This document shows positions 1 to 7,100 of a stretch of 8,133 bases of DNA, one piece after another. The translations under genes and the position numbers were made by a program. Source of the DNA: Saprospiraceae bacterium (GTDB lineage Bacteria; Bacteroidota; Bacteroidia; Chitinophagales; Saprospiraceae); assembly GCA_029262975.1 (NCBI GenBank), contig JAJCYJ010000720.1:1-8133 (forward strand), in the 5' to 3' direction. Each line of letters starts with the position of its first letter. The first letter of the stretch is position 1. A model generated the notes under the pieces. It was given only the letters and a program-made list of their open reading frames with translations, did no database searches and was not told the origin of the DNA.

Positions 1-435
1 ACGAAGGCGAAAGATGCTATATCAGCAGAGGAAATGCTGGTTGACAAGGCGCAACTATTAACTTTATCAGCACCTGAGATGACAGTTCTTGTCGGAGGTC
101 TGCGCGTCTTAAATACCAACTTTGGTCAATTTCAACATGGCACTTTCACAGAACGTCCGAACTTGCTGACAAATGACTTCTTTGTCAACCTCATGGATTT
201 GGGTACGACATGGAAGGCGACTTCAGAAACTAAGGAAGTATTCGAAGGTCGCGATCGAAAGACTGGTGATCTCAAATGGACGGGCACTCCTGTGGATCTT
301 ATATTTGGATCAAACTCAGAGTTGCGTGCGATAGCCGAAGTCTATGCAAGCCAGGATGCTCAAAAGAAATTTGTAAAGGATTTTGTATCAGTTTGGAATA
401 AAATCATGGAGTTAGACCGATTTGATCTCAAGTAA
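1..435 (+). CDS. katG: Catalase-peroxidase KatG, C-terminal part (5' end outside the window)
   Basis: KatG is a haem enzyme that breaks down hydrogen peroxide by catalase and peroxidase reactions, protecting against oxidative stress. The frame is open from base 1 and ends with TAA at 433-435, giving 144 visible codons. Recognised KatG C-terminal segments, in order, are 'LLTLSAPEMTVLVGG' with 'LRVLNTNFGQ', then 'GTFTERPNLLTNDFFVNL', then 'RDRKTGDLKWTGTPVDLIFG', and finally 'ELDRFDL' at the end. This is the end of the second, non-haem-binding peroxidase-like domain; full-length KatG proteins are about 720-760 residues, so some 600 residues lie upstream of the window. The ATG at 34 is internal, because conserved coding sequence continues in frame before it. 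The frame shows no damage. A hairpin with a T-run starts 17 bases after the stop, so the gene probably ends its own transcript. Identity is secure; regulation cannot be seen here. Confidence 0.94.
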   Translation, partial: TKAKDAISAEEMLVDKAQLLTLSAPEMTVLVGGLRVLNTNFGQFQHGTFTERPNLLTNDFFVNLMDLGTTWKATSETKEVFEGRDRKTGDLKWTGTPVDLIFGSNSELRAIAEVYASQDAQKKFVKDFVSVWNKIMELDRFDLK

Positions 436-452
436 GTGTAACGCTATATTTT

Positions 453-492
453 GCAACATAGGATCGTACCTGATATGTTGCCGAACCTTTTT
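453..492 (+). terminator. Probable rho-independent terminator of katG
   Basis: A perfect 8-base inverted repeat, GCAACATA (453-460) and TATGTTGC (474-481), encloses a possible inner GG/CC pair. A run of five T (488-492) follows six bases after the stem. It begins 17 bases past the katG stop codon on the same strand. The stem is AT-rich and the T-run is slightly displaced, so efficiency is uncertain. Confidence 0.5.
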
Positions 493-599
493 ATTCTATA
501 ATATATACATTAAAGGAGGTGGTCATTCATTTGATCACTTCTTTTTTTTATTCAGGAAGTATCGATGCACTTTTGATATTTCAATGACCGGCCTTATGT

Positions 600-1176
600 A
601 CCTGGTATTATTTTGACCCGCCCAAAGTCTTTATTAGATCCTGCCATTCCAAGTTCCTTGATATTTCATTAAGGGTGAACTGGTTGAGCAACTATACCGG
701 GTGTACGAATTAAAATTTACGTGGTGCCTGAGAAGCAAATTTGCCAAATTTAAGCTCTCTAAATAATGGGAAAATAGCGGATTGGTGGGATACCCACAAC
801 GTGACTTCTGTGTTCTTCTACCACAAGGATCTGAATGTTCAGTGTATACCTAAACAAAGTCAAGATTTGCGTTGCCCTCACTGAAATTATACTTATGATT
901 ATGGCGATTTATTTGAGACCAATAGACCTTAAGTTGAAGTGATGAAAGAAACCAAGAAAAAGTGGGAGAAGCAGCTCATAATTTTAATTTCAGATGAAGA
1001 GATAAAGAGTGGTTGCACTTTAGGGGGGGCTGAAGGAATTCCGGCACCTTTCTGCACGAATATGGGAGCTACTTCGCCCGCTGTCTATTTGGCATTCTAA
1101 ATTTCTTGACTTTAGAGAATTTAATTCCAAATAGTTTATTCGTGGCATGAGTGGAGATCAAGTCATATTCTGGAGT
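600..1176 (+). pseudogene. Decayed coding remnant, possibly a sulfotransferase
   Basis: No intact gene lies between katG and 1261. Reading the + strand in the frame of base 600, with stops at 711, 729, 882 and 930, gives 'YFDPPKVFIRSCHSKFLD' (609-662) and 'ADWWDTHNVTSVFFYHKDLN' (777-836). After a further stop comes a 52-codon stretch from 942 containing 'LIILISDEEIKSG'. In another frame, 'FIRGMSGDQVIFW' lies at 1135-1173. Sulfotransferases carry, in this order, a 'PKVFKSH'-like segment, a 'WW...NVLFLxYEDL' segment, a '(L/S)DEE(L/I)' segment and a C-terminal 'FxRKGxxGDWK' motif. Four collinear resemblances spread over two frames suggest an old pseudogene. The N-terminal PAPS-binding loop was not found; bases 493-599 hold nothing I can name. 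Each single match is weak, so the family is a hypothesis. A TPR and an oxygenase follow downstream; such domains do accompany sulfotransferases in some bacterial proteins. Confidence 0.33.
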
Positions 1177-1260
1177 CGCTAAATGTCTCAGCCATAGGGA
1201 TCAAAAGAGAATTGATTTATTGTCTCAATACTATCCAAAATTCACAAGCCGAATAATTAA

Positions 1261-1428
1261 GAATCCATCTTTCATAACCAGCAGTACAAGGAGGATCTAA
1301 TTGAACAACTTATCAGTCTCTCTCAGAACAAACCTGGAAATACGGTACTCTTAAATAGGCTGGCCATCTTATATCGCCAAGTAGGGAAGCTTGATAAATC
1401 GATTGACACTTATGCTCAACTGATCCAG
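1261..1428 (+). other. TPR-coding extension upstream of the oxygenase, without a start codon
   Basis: The frame of the downstream oxygenase stays open for 56 codons before its first ATG, back to a TAA at 1258-1260. The translated stretch contains a good tetratricopeptide repeat, with 'LLNRLAILYRQVGKLDKSID' as its first helix and turn and 'TYAQLIQ' completing the second helix. TPRs are helical protein-binding repeats. Codon use reads as genuine coding sequence. No ATG, GTG or TTG is present in frame between 1261 and 1428. Either the N-terminus has been lost by a nonsense or frameshift mutation, or a rare start codon such as ATT (1300) is used. Upstream, another frame reads 'DLLSQYYPKFTSRIIKN' into this point, which fits a frameshift near 1258. 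Confidence 0.6.
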
Positions 1429-2115
1429 ATGGAAGGGGAATGCAGAGAGAAAAGACGGATTTTAGATATCCTGAGCCAGAATGAATTATCACTGGAAGGT
1501 CGCATTGAAGGAACCATTGCGGCACCTTTTTACAGGATATTAAATTTTCTTCCTCAGCAAATGATTGATAAGGTAGAGGGTATCATCAATGCAAATAAAG
1601 ATGCTTTTAAGACTTCCGCTGTTGTGAAGAAGGACAAGAGCCATGTCAATAAGGATTTTCGATCATCCAAGATGATTTTGTCTTCAAGTTTCCCAAAAAT
1701 TCAAGAGGAGTTTTTATCCAAAATTTCCAAATTGCTTCCTTCAATTGCAAAGCATTTAGAAATAATAGAATTTGAAATATCAAATAAAGAATTGCAATTA
1801 ACCATGCATGAATCTGGTGATTTTTTCAAATTACATCAGGACTCAAGTGACTCTACTGCCACTGAAAAACGTAAAATCACCTTTGTCTACTATTACCACC
1901 GAACACCTAAAAAATTTAGTGGTGGCGACTTATTACTTCATGATACATCCCAGGACAAATCCTCGTATAGTTTGAATTATACACTTATTGAACCTATTCA
2001 TAATAGCATCGTAGTTTTTCCGAGTTACATATATCATCAAGTCACACCCATACAATTACAAAGTAATGACCCATTAGATGGCAGGTTTACACTGAATGGG
2101 TGGCTGCATGATTAA
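1429..2115 (+). CDS. 2-oxoglutarate/Fe(II)-dependent oxygenase, prolyl-4-hydroxylase-like fold; 5' end probably lost
   Basis: This enzyme family couples oxidative decarboxylation of 2-oxoglutarate to hydroxylation of a protein or small-molecule substrate in the cytoplasm. The fold's key residues are visible, numbered from the ATG at 1429: His136 and Asp138 in 'FKLHQDSS' (HxD), distal His203 in 'SYIYHQVTPI', and Arg219 in 'DGRFTLNGW' for the 2-oxoglutarate carboxylate. The stretch 'KITFVYYYHRTPKKFSGGDL' (149-168) is typical of the P4H-like 2OG-FeII_Oxy group, and residues 38-60 ('LNFLPQQMIDKVE') are the usual N-terminal helix. The catalytic domain therefore looks intact. The ATG at 1429 has no ribosome-binding site and sits at the end of a TPR helix, so it is probably not the original start; the coding frame runs back to 1261. 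The substrate is unknown. An adjacent possible sulfotransferase fossil suggests a former protein-modification module. A perfect hairpin begins five bases after the stop. Confidence 0.85.
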   Translation: MEGECREKRRILDILSQNELSLEGRIEGTIAAPFYRILNFLPQQMIDKVEGIINANKDAFKTSAVVKKDKSHVNKDFRSSKMILSSSFPKIQEEFLSKISKLLPSIAKHLEIIEFEISNKELQLTMHESGDFFKLHQDSSDSTATEKRKITFVYYYHRTPKKFSGGDLLLHDTSQDKSSYSLNYTLIEPIHNSIVVFPSYIYHQVTPIQLQSNDPLDGRFTLNGWLHD

Positions 2116-2264
2116 ATCTCCAATAAGAACCATCTCTTATTGGCCGTATCGGTAAAAATCTTTTCGTAGCCTGATTGCTTCAACGCATCGAGCGGCAAAG
2201 CGGGATTTTGGCCGAGAGTAGAAACATGGATTTAGCTTATGAGCATAACCTTATTATTCTGCAT
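2112..2264 (-). pseudogene. Serine recombinase (resolvase/invertase family), N-terminal remnant
   Basis: On the - strand, bases 2228 to about 2145 translate as 'HVSTLGQNPALPLDALK' followed by 'QSGYEKIFTDTA'. This is the N-terminus of small serine recombinases, whose usual form is 'GYARVSTxxQNxxxQxDALxxAGCxxIFxD' and whose catalytic Ser lies in the 'RVST' motif (Ser is present, Arg has become His). These enzymes cut and rejoin DNA at res or inversion sites. The preceding 'GYA' codons are still readable at 2250-2242 but in another frame: a 13-base stretch between two CAT triplets (2241 and 2228, - strand) separates them and introduces a TAA. A candidate start ATG with following Asn/Lys codons lies at 2264, out of frame again. 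After 'FTDTA' the similarity stops and the frame ends at 2112, so about 80% of the protein is missing. Clearly non-functional. Confidence 0.78.
2120..2143. repeat. Perfect 9-bp hairpin just after the oxygenase gene, possible terminator
   Basis: CCAATAAGA (2120-2128) and TCTTATTGG (2135-2143) are perfect reverse complements around a 6-base loop. The stem starts five bases past the oxygenase stop codon (2113-2115). No T-run follows on the + strand, so intrinsic termination is uncertain; it may instead be a 3'-end-stabilising structure. On the - strand it overlaps the frayed end of the recombinase remnant. Confidence 0.5.
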
Positions 2265-2283
2265 TCCTAGACATGGGAGTCTT

Positions 2284-2382
2284 GGCTCCTTCGCGCGATG
2301 TACAACCCGTATTATTAACCCCTTACGATATGCCGAAAGAAGGAACTTTCGGTTCCCTCGCTCGATGTACATTTAGTACATC
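2284..2382. repeat. Imperfect direct repeats and small palindromes upstream of the recombinase remnant
   Basis: A 21-base sequence beginning GGCTCCTTCGCGCGATGTAC (2284-2304) recurs as GGTTCCCTCGCTCGATGTAC (2351-2371) with 18 of 21 bases identical. The second copy is part of a 7-bp hairpin, GATGTAC (2364-2370) with GTACATC (2376-2382), and is preceded by GGAAC (2342-2346) pairing with GTTCC (2352-2356). The block lies just upstream of the resolvase-type remnant on its own strand, which is where recombinase-binding (res) subsites normally sit. The assignment as a former recombination site is inference. Confidence 0.5.
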
Positions 2383-2504
2383 AACTACTGCGTAGCAGGG
2401 CTCGGTCATTTATAAAACGTCAAAAGTAAACGTTGATTTCTGAACTGAGTAACTATACTACTTTTAGAGGGCTAAAACAATGGATTTTGAAGGGTATAGA
2501 AAAC

Positions 2505-2654
2505 GACCGTTTTGTGAACAGTAACGGTCAAGTATAAGCGTATGGCGGGTTTCGGAGCCATTCACTTCCCGCCTATCGTAAAGTTTCTTAGGAGAAAAAT
2601 TGCTCATTTTTTGCCCTGCGGCCCGCATTACGCTTATATTTTGTTGTAGGCAGT
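2505..2654. repeat. Long imperfect palindromic element of attC-like architecture
   Basis: TATAAGCGTATGGCGGG (2533-2549) and CCCGCATTACGCTTATA (2622-2638) are complementary over 17 bases apart from two one-base bulges, with 72 bases between them. GGCGGG (2544-2549) can alternatively pair with CCCGCC (2568-2573), so two mutually exclusive folds exist. Outside the left arm lies a perfect 7-bp stem, GACCGTT (2505-2511) with AACGGTC (2523-2529). The right side ends in the box GTTGTAGGCAGT (2643-2654). A long folded repeat ending in a conserved box beside a small gene recalls integron attC sites, but the canonical RYYYAAC/GTTRRRY core boxes are not matched exactly. It could also be another kind of dispersed intergenic palindrome. 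A 35-codon open stretch without a start codon (2430-2537, +) stops inside the left arm. Confidence 0.6.
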
Positions 2655-2769
2655 ACGTCCGTTCTGACTTGTTAAAATAATTAATCCAAAATTGTCTCTA
2701 AAATGCAGGCTTTTCACCCGGAGTCAAAATTTGTAGTTTGAAGGATGTCAATAGTATTCGTTTGTGCCC

Positions 2770-3015
2770 TCATTCTTTGCCGTTGGACTTCTTATCGAAA
2801 GCCGCAGCCTTTTTCCAATCATTCTCTGTCGGGAGAGTAGCGGTTTTCCATTCAAGCTCTGTCCGAAGTGCAGCAGCTTTCCATTCATCCTCTGTCGGGA
2901 GTGAATGCAAGTCATTCAAATCCACAAGTTTGTTAGAGTCAATTTTTCTACTTTGGGTATTGCATCCAAGAAGCATAAATACCGTCATGGAGGTTGTCAA
3001 AAATAGGTGTTTCAT
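2770..3015 (-). CDS. Small predicted lipoprotein with three 11-residue repeats
   Basis: This 81-residue protein starts at the ATG at 3015; an earlier in-frame ATG at 3072 would place 19 residues before the signal peptide and is unlikely. Residues 1-18 ('MKHLFLTTSMTVFMLLGC') form a lipoprotein signal ending in the lipobox L-L-G-C, with Cys18 as the lipidated residue, so the product should be anchored in a membrane facing the periplasm or outside. After a short polar linker come three tandem 11-residue units, LPTEDEWKAAA (39-49), LRTELEWKTAT (50-60) and LPTENDWKKAA (61-71), with a conserved Thr-Glu pair and Trp and a charged tail. The function is not recognised. It lies alone between two inverted boxes beside a palindromic element, so it may have arrived as a cassette. 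The complementary strand's open frame over this gene is a shadow. Confidence 0.72.
   Translation of the reverse strand: MKHLFLTTSMTVFMLLGCNTQSRKIDSNKLVDLNDLHSLPTEDEWKAAALRTELEWKTATLPTENDWKKAAAFDKKSNGKE
2803..2901 (-). repeat. Three tandem 33-bp coding repeats in the lipoprotein gene
   Basis: Three 33-base units (2869-2901, 2836-2868, 2803-2835 on the - strand) encode the consensus L-x-T-E-x-x-W-K-x-A-x. The period is exactly 33 bases and the protein pattern is better conserved than the DNA, which fits an internal expansion that later diverged under selection. Confidence 0.8.
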
Positions 3016-3162
3016 GTTTGAAATATTTAAAGATTCAAGATAAAGTATTCTCTTAACTCGATATATGAGCATTGCCTACAACTCAAAGGAATGTCTACAT
3101 CGACTAACCTAAAAATTTGATTTACCACCGAAAAGTTGATGAATACATTTCAGTTATGAAGC

Positions 3163-3193
3163 TGTAGGCTTCCCCGAAAATGGGAAGTCTACA
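3163..3193. repeat. Strong 12-bp hairpin
   Basis: TGTAGGCTTCCC (3163-3174) pairs with GGGAAGTCTACA (3182-3193) with one mismatch, around a 7-base loop. No T-run follows on either strand, so it is not an obvious intrinsic terminator. It sits between the lipoprotein cassette and the next coding remnant, and its outer TGTAG recalls the GTTGTAGGC boxes nearby. It may belong to the same class of intergenic palindromes. Confidence 0.55.
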
Positions 3194-3207
3194 CAAGCGG
3201 TTATTAG

Positions 3208-3465
3208 CTTTCAGAGCAACAGCACATAGATAATTTGGTTGAAGGGTTCGTTTATGAAAGTTTTCAATAGCTACAAGTAAGTATAGCTAAACTTGAGTCT
3301 ATCACCAATTTTGATTTTCAAATTCTCACCGAGAGCAATACATTTCCTTCAACCGAAACTGAAGCAATTGGAGGAAGTGGGCAAATAATTTTAACCAGAT
3401 TCAATAATGCAGTGTTTTTACAGGTAATCGCATTCAACAATGAACGTGAGGTGAAAATAACTTAA
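3208..3465 (+). pseudogene. Open coding-like remnant without a start codon, family unknown
   Basis: From 3271 to the TAA at 3463-3465 the + strand is open for 64 codons, with protein-like composition ('SITNFDFQILTESNTF', then 'GGSGQIILTRFNN', then 'AVFLQVIAFNNEREVKIT'). There is no in-frame ATG. Upstream, in the same frame and separated by a single TAG at 3268, the reading continues back to 3208 ('DNLVEGFVYESFQ'). The hydrophobic/polar alternation suggests beta-strands. The simplest reading is the 3' end of a gene that lost its start and gained a stop. I do not recognise the family. Bases 3466-3580 hold nothing I can support. Confidence 0.35.
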
Positions 3466-3580
3466 AGCCTTATTGAGTGCGTATCGAGGAAATAAATTGA
3501 TATTTTATGTCCTTAAAGGAAAGCAAATATAGAATAATCCCAGATTCCAATTTCCACTCAAGGAATGAACTGAGTTTTTA

Positions 3581-4153
3581 TCAGAGGTTCTCAAGTAATT
3601 TTTCAATTTCAGAATCCAAAAATTCTCTTTCCTCTAAAAATTTCAATTTTGAAATTAGAACTTTGTTTTCAATCATATCCTGAAGCATATCGTGTGTTAC
3701 TTCATATACTTCAACAGTATATAGCTTTGGCATGCCTTGGGTGGGCTTTAAGTAACTTATACTTAAATTTTCCCCCCAAGGGTCCAAATACTCGTTGATA
3801 AGAGGAATGTCACAATATGCTTTTTCAGCTACTACACCTGTCGACGATCCTTTGACGTTATAGGAAACACGATACTTTTTGCATGTATAACCTAGATATT
3901 CATAAGAATCTCGAATAAGTACAGAGCTTACTTCTTTTAAAGAATCATTTGGAGAGAGCACCTTCTTACCGGAAAAAGTAATGTTGCCGAGAATATCAAA
4001 TTTTGTTAATATCCCTGTTTCCAAATTATAAATACTAAGATCTTCTTTCAGTTCCTCGTTGTTATAAATTAAATACGAAATGATGTGTTTTTCACAAACT
4101 ATTATATAGAAATTGCCTATTAGAAGTTGTACACATATAAAAAGGTTTCTCAT
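3581..4153 (-). CDS. Exported 190-residue protein, GLPGLI/DUF4412-like appearance, function unknown
   Basis: The N-terminus 'MRNLFICVQLLIGNFYIIVC' is a short hydrophobic export signal; Cys20 is preceded by Val rather than Gly, Ala or Ser, so it is not a good lipobox. The rest looks like a beta-rich periplasmic domain ending in a charged helical tail (about 153-190). The segment 'YEYLGYTCKKYRVSY' (84-98) followed by 'KAYCDIPLI' (111-119) resembles the 'LGYxCKKA...WYTxxIPI' part of Bacteroidota GLPGLI-family and related proteins, but the GLPGLI motif itself is not seen ('QGMPKLYTVEV' lies in that place). The start is 10 bases after the stop of the large upstream gene, in the same direction, without a clear ribosome-binding site. 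The two are very likely co-transcribed, so this product probably acts with the large protein, for example as a chaperone, anchor or protective partner. That role is inference. Confidence 0.7.
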   Translation of the reverse strand: MRNLFICVQLLIGNFYIIVCEKHIISYLIYNNEELKEDLSIYNLETGILTKFDILGNITFSGKKVLSPNDSLKEVSSVLIRDSYEYLGYTCKKYRVSYNVKGSSTGVVAEKAYCDIPLINEYLDPWGENLSISYLKPTQGMPKLYTVEVYEVTHDMLQDMIENKVLISKLKFLEEREFLDSEIEKLLENL

Positions 4154-4163
4154 TTAATCTGAA

Positions 4164-7100
4164 TTATTCACACCCAAAGAATTGTTCATCCAACCACTCA
4201 AAAAATCCCTGGTTCCAACTAGCAGAACTAGGAGGAGACAGACAATCAGCAAATTCGCAACTACCCATTATTCCATACCCGCAACCTGAAAGGCTCATTT
4301 TTATCCCAAATGTTACTCTAAATAGTCTTATCATTGCTTCATCTGCCATTTGATAATCACTTTCAATAAAAGCTAAACCTACTACCGCCGCAGCAGCATT
4401 AGATGCCCAGGCAGCACAATCTGCTGCTTTACCCGATGAAATAACTTGTCCATCAAATCTAACTCTTGGAACTGTGATGTGTCCACAAAAAGATTCTGTC
4501 ACCGAGAACAGTCCTCCGAAATTTTTTGATAGATATAATCCATCTACACAGGCTATTTGTCCGGCAGCCGAAGATTGAGCGACGAAATTAAATGACTCAC
4601 AATTCAAAGTTCTATCAAAAAAGCCGGATTCAGAAGCTTCAACATCTTCTGTATCAGAATAAAAATAAGCCATTTTTTCGATTGCACACTCTGTAAGACC
4701 TATACAGGGCCCTCCCTTGCAATTGAGACTATTAATACAGTCCTCCAGGTTATATTTCAACAGGAATTCAATCGGTGATATTCCTATACCTAATTCTTCT
4801 ACCACTCCATCTATTAAAAGAAATTCGTCAAAACAAAGAGCCTCTTCAAAACCAACAATGGCGGCGTACTCTGCGTATTCTTTTATTGTTTTAACTGCCA
4901 TTGCAGGATCGGAACTGTTACAAATATAATCGGCTGCTTCGGTAAGCACTCCTTGATCATCTAATACGCCTCCATTGTCGCAATCATTCATCCCATCTAA
5001 TATTTCAAGAATGTGTCTTTGCTGAGGACTCCCGAGGCCAAAGCGGTCACATTGTGTCATTATACTTCGAATAGCCAAACAAAAGGCTTCATCGGGGCTG
5101 GCTTCTCCTCCGTCCACAGGTGGATCACCTGGCCCTCCCCCTTCGTTACATGCCGTGATTCGGTCATTAAATGCTTCTGATCCAGTATTAATAGAAAGTC
5201 CTGAAGATCCTCCCCCCTGAACCGTTCCAATTCCGCCTGTGCTGCGATCGTCAAAGATTCCATCATCTCCTCTTGGGCAGTCTATACCTGTCCAACACAA
5301 TTGCCTCTCTGGCAGATGCTCAATAATATTTTCTGGTGTGTCAAAACATCCTCCATAAATGGTACATTCTTGCAAAGTGACACATTTTGTATATGGTTCA
5401 CATCCAGGCATTTTTTGAAGGCTTGCCGAAATCTGATTTTTAGATTGATCTAAAAACGTGTTGTGATATGGGTCAAGAGTGCCTCCCAAATTGGCCTGTA
5501 GTTGATGAAACATGCCAACAATTCGTACTTTATCTTCTAATGAATGGCTCGTCTCTGAAGAATTGCCCGAAGATGATTCTTTTTCTGGTTTACCAGCCAT
5601 CAAATCAATCTCTTCCCTTGAATAATATCGATATCTAATGGTTTCACGATTGTCAACAAAGAGTACTCCCGAAAGCTTGATGCCTTGGGGTCTTAAAACA
5701 GGAACCGCCTTAGGATAAGCCGAACCTATAGGTCCGAGCCGTAAGCTTTTATCCCATATAGGTATCCCTTCAACAGCGATAAAATTTGAAATATGTTCAT
5801 ATTCATTCAGTAAAATCTCTTTTCTTAGTTCTATATCCGAATCCGTTGACCGATTTGCCCCGGCATCCTGACAGACAAAACTGTTGTCGCATTGGGGATC
5901 TGTACAATCTACGAGTCCATCAAAATCATTATCTAAACCATCAGAACATTGTTCTACTGGCTTTGTACACAAAGAGCTATACCAAGTACTGCAATCGGTA
6001 TCCTCACAATCACAAAGTTCATCTCCGTCATTATCCAAATCATCATGACAAGACCGATACGAAATACAATTAGGACAATCATAGTTCTCCGGAAGATCAC
6101 AGATGAAGGTGCTTTTGGTTTCACCAGATCCTGACAGACCCCCTAAAGATCCTTGATCTATCTGAGAGGCAGATTGTTTAATCTGATTGACTGTTGGACA
6201 GTTACAGGTATGGCATTGGCTACCTCCACAATCTTCGTCAGTTTCATATCCATTTTGAATACCATCATAACAACTATTACAACTAGTTATTGATACACTT
6301 TGTCCTGTCACACATCCTGTTTCGTTGTTGCGCACAACTACTGTATAATCTCCCCCATCAACCGGAAATGAATTTCCAGGCTGCCAGGTATTACCGCCAT
6401 CGATGCTGAACTCATAAACAAAGGACCCGGAAGCCCCTATTTCTCCTGATTTTACTGGAAATAAATTGCCCTGACCTTCGCTTAAGACAATGGTCAATTG
6501 ACCGCTCTGTACAAGATCACAATTCGGCTCGGTTATTTCTACACTTTCTATACTCGGACAAGTAGCAACACATTGGAATGGGAAAAACAACTTGCGCACA
6601 CATCCCGTTTTCTTTGATCTTACCGCAATATTGATGTTGTAGGCCGGAACATTGTTAAAGACATTGCTATTCTGATAACTGTTACCATTATTTCTACTGT
6701 ACTCAAGATCTACACCGCTTGCATAAACGGCAAATTGACCCTCATTACCTGAAGGGCAATAGGGATGTTTTAGCACAGTAACTCGAATATCCTCCGGGCA
6801 ACAAGGAGCGCATGGGCCACCGCAGTCGGTTCCTGTTTCGCTACCGTTCCGTTTTCCATCACTACAAGATGGGGTACAGGGAAGCGTAAAGCTTCTACTA
6901 TCACCACAGCCTGTTTCTGCGTTTCTTGTACGAATAGCATAGGTGCCTGCCGACAAACCGCCAAAAGAAGAAGTAGATTGCCAGGAACCACCCCCATCAA
7001 TACTGTATTCATTATTCGTTCCAGGTGTGACTATATCTATCCAGGCATCCATGGAACTACAAGTTGCTGGAGGATTGCCAATGTGGATATAATCGATCGT

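Larger units (their letters stand above)
2643..3082. repeat. Pair of inverted 12-base boxes flanking the lipoprotein gene
   Basis: GTTGTAGGCAGT on the + strand (2643-2654) and GTTGTAGGCAAT on the - strand (reading 3082 down to 3071) differ at one base. They point toward each other and enclose the small lipoprotein gene with its leader. The first forms the edge of the long palindromic element. They may mark the borders of a mobile cassette. Confidence 0.4.

Noticed and set aside
422..616. 64-codon + strand open frame beginning inside katG
   Set aside because: It starts within katG codons, spans the terminator hairpin and has an implausible Phe/Tyr-rich composition.
942..1100. 52-codon ATG-initiated frame as an independent small gene
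   Set aside because: It follows several stops in the same frame as other remnants and contains an 'ISDEEI' piece that fits the decayed gene better; no ribosome-binding site.
1313..1525. 70-codon - strand open frame
   Set aside because: Shadow of the TPR/oxygenase coding sequence.
2505..2654. Calling the palindrome a true integron attC site
   Set aside because: The outer boxes do not match RYYYAAC/GTTRRRY exactly and no integrase is in the window; kept as attC-like only.
2738..3043. 101-codon open frame on the + strand over the lipoprotein gene
   Set aside because: It mirrors the 33-bp repeats on the opposite strand; the - strand frame has a signal peptide and lipobox and explains the region.
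3556..3580. ACTCA...TGAGT hairpin followed by TTTTA, as a + strand terminator
   Set aside because: Only five base pairs with a 10-base loop, and no intact + strand gene before it.
5786..6134. Overlapping + strand open frames in the large gene
   Set aside because: Their His/Asn/Tyr-rich translations are antisense shadows of the Cys/Asp-rich modules of the secreted protein.
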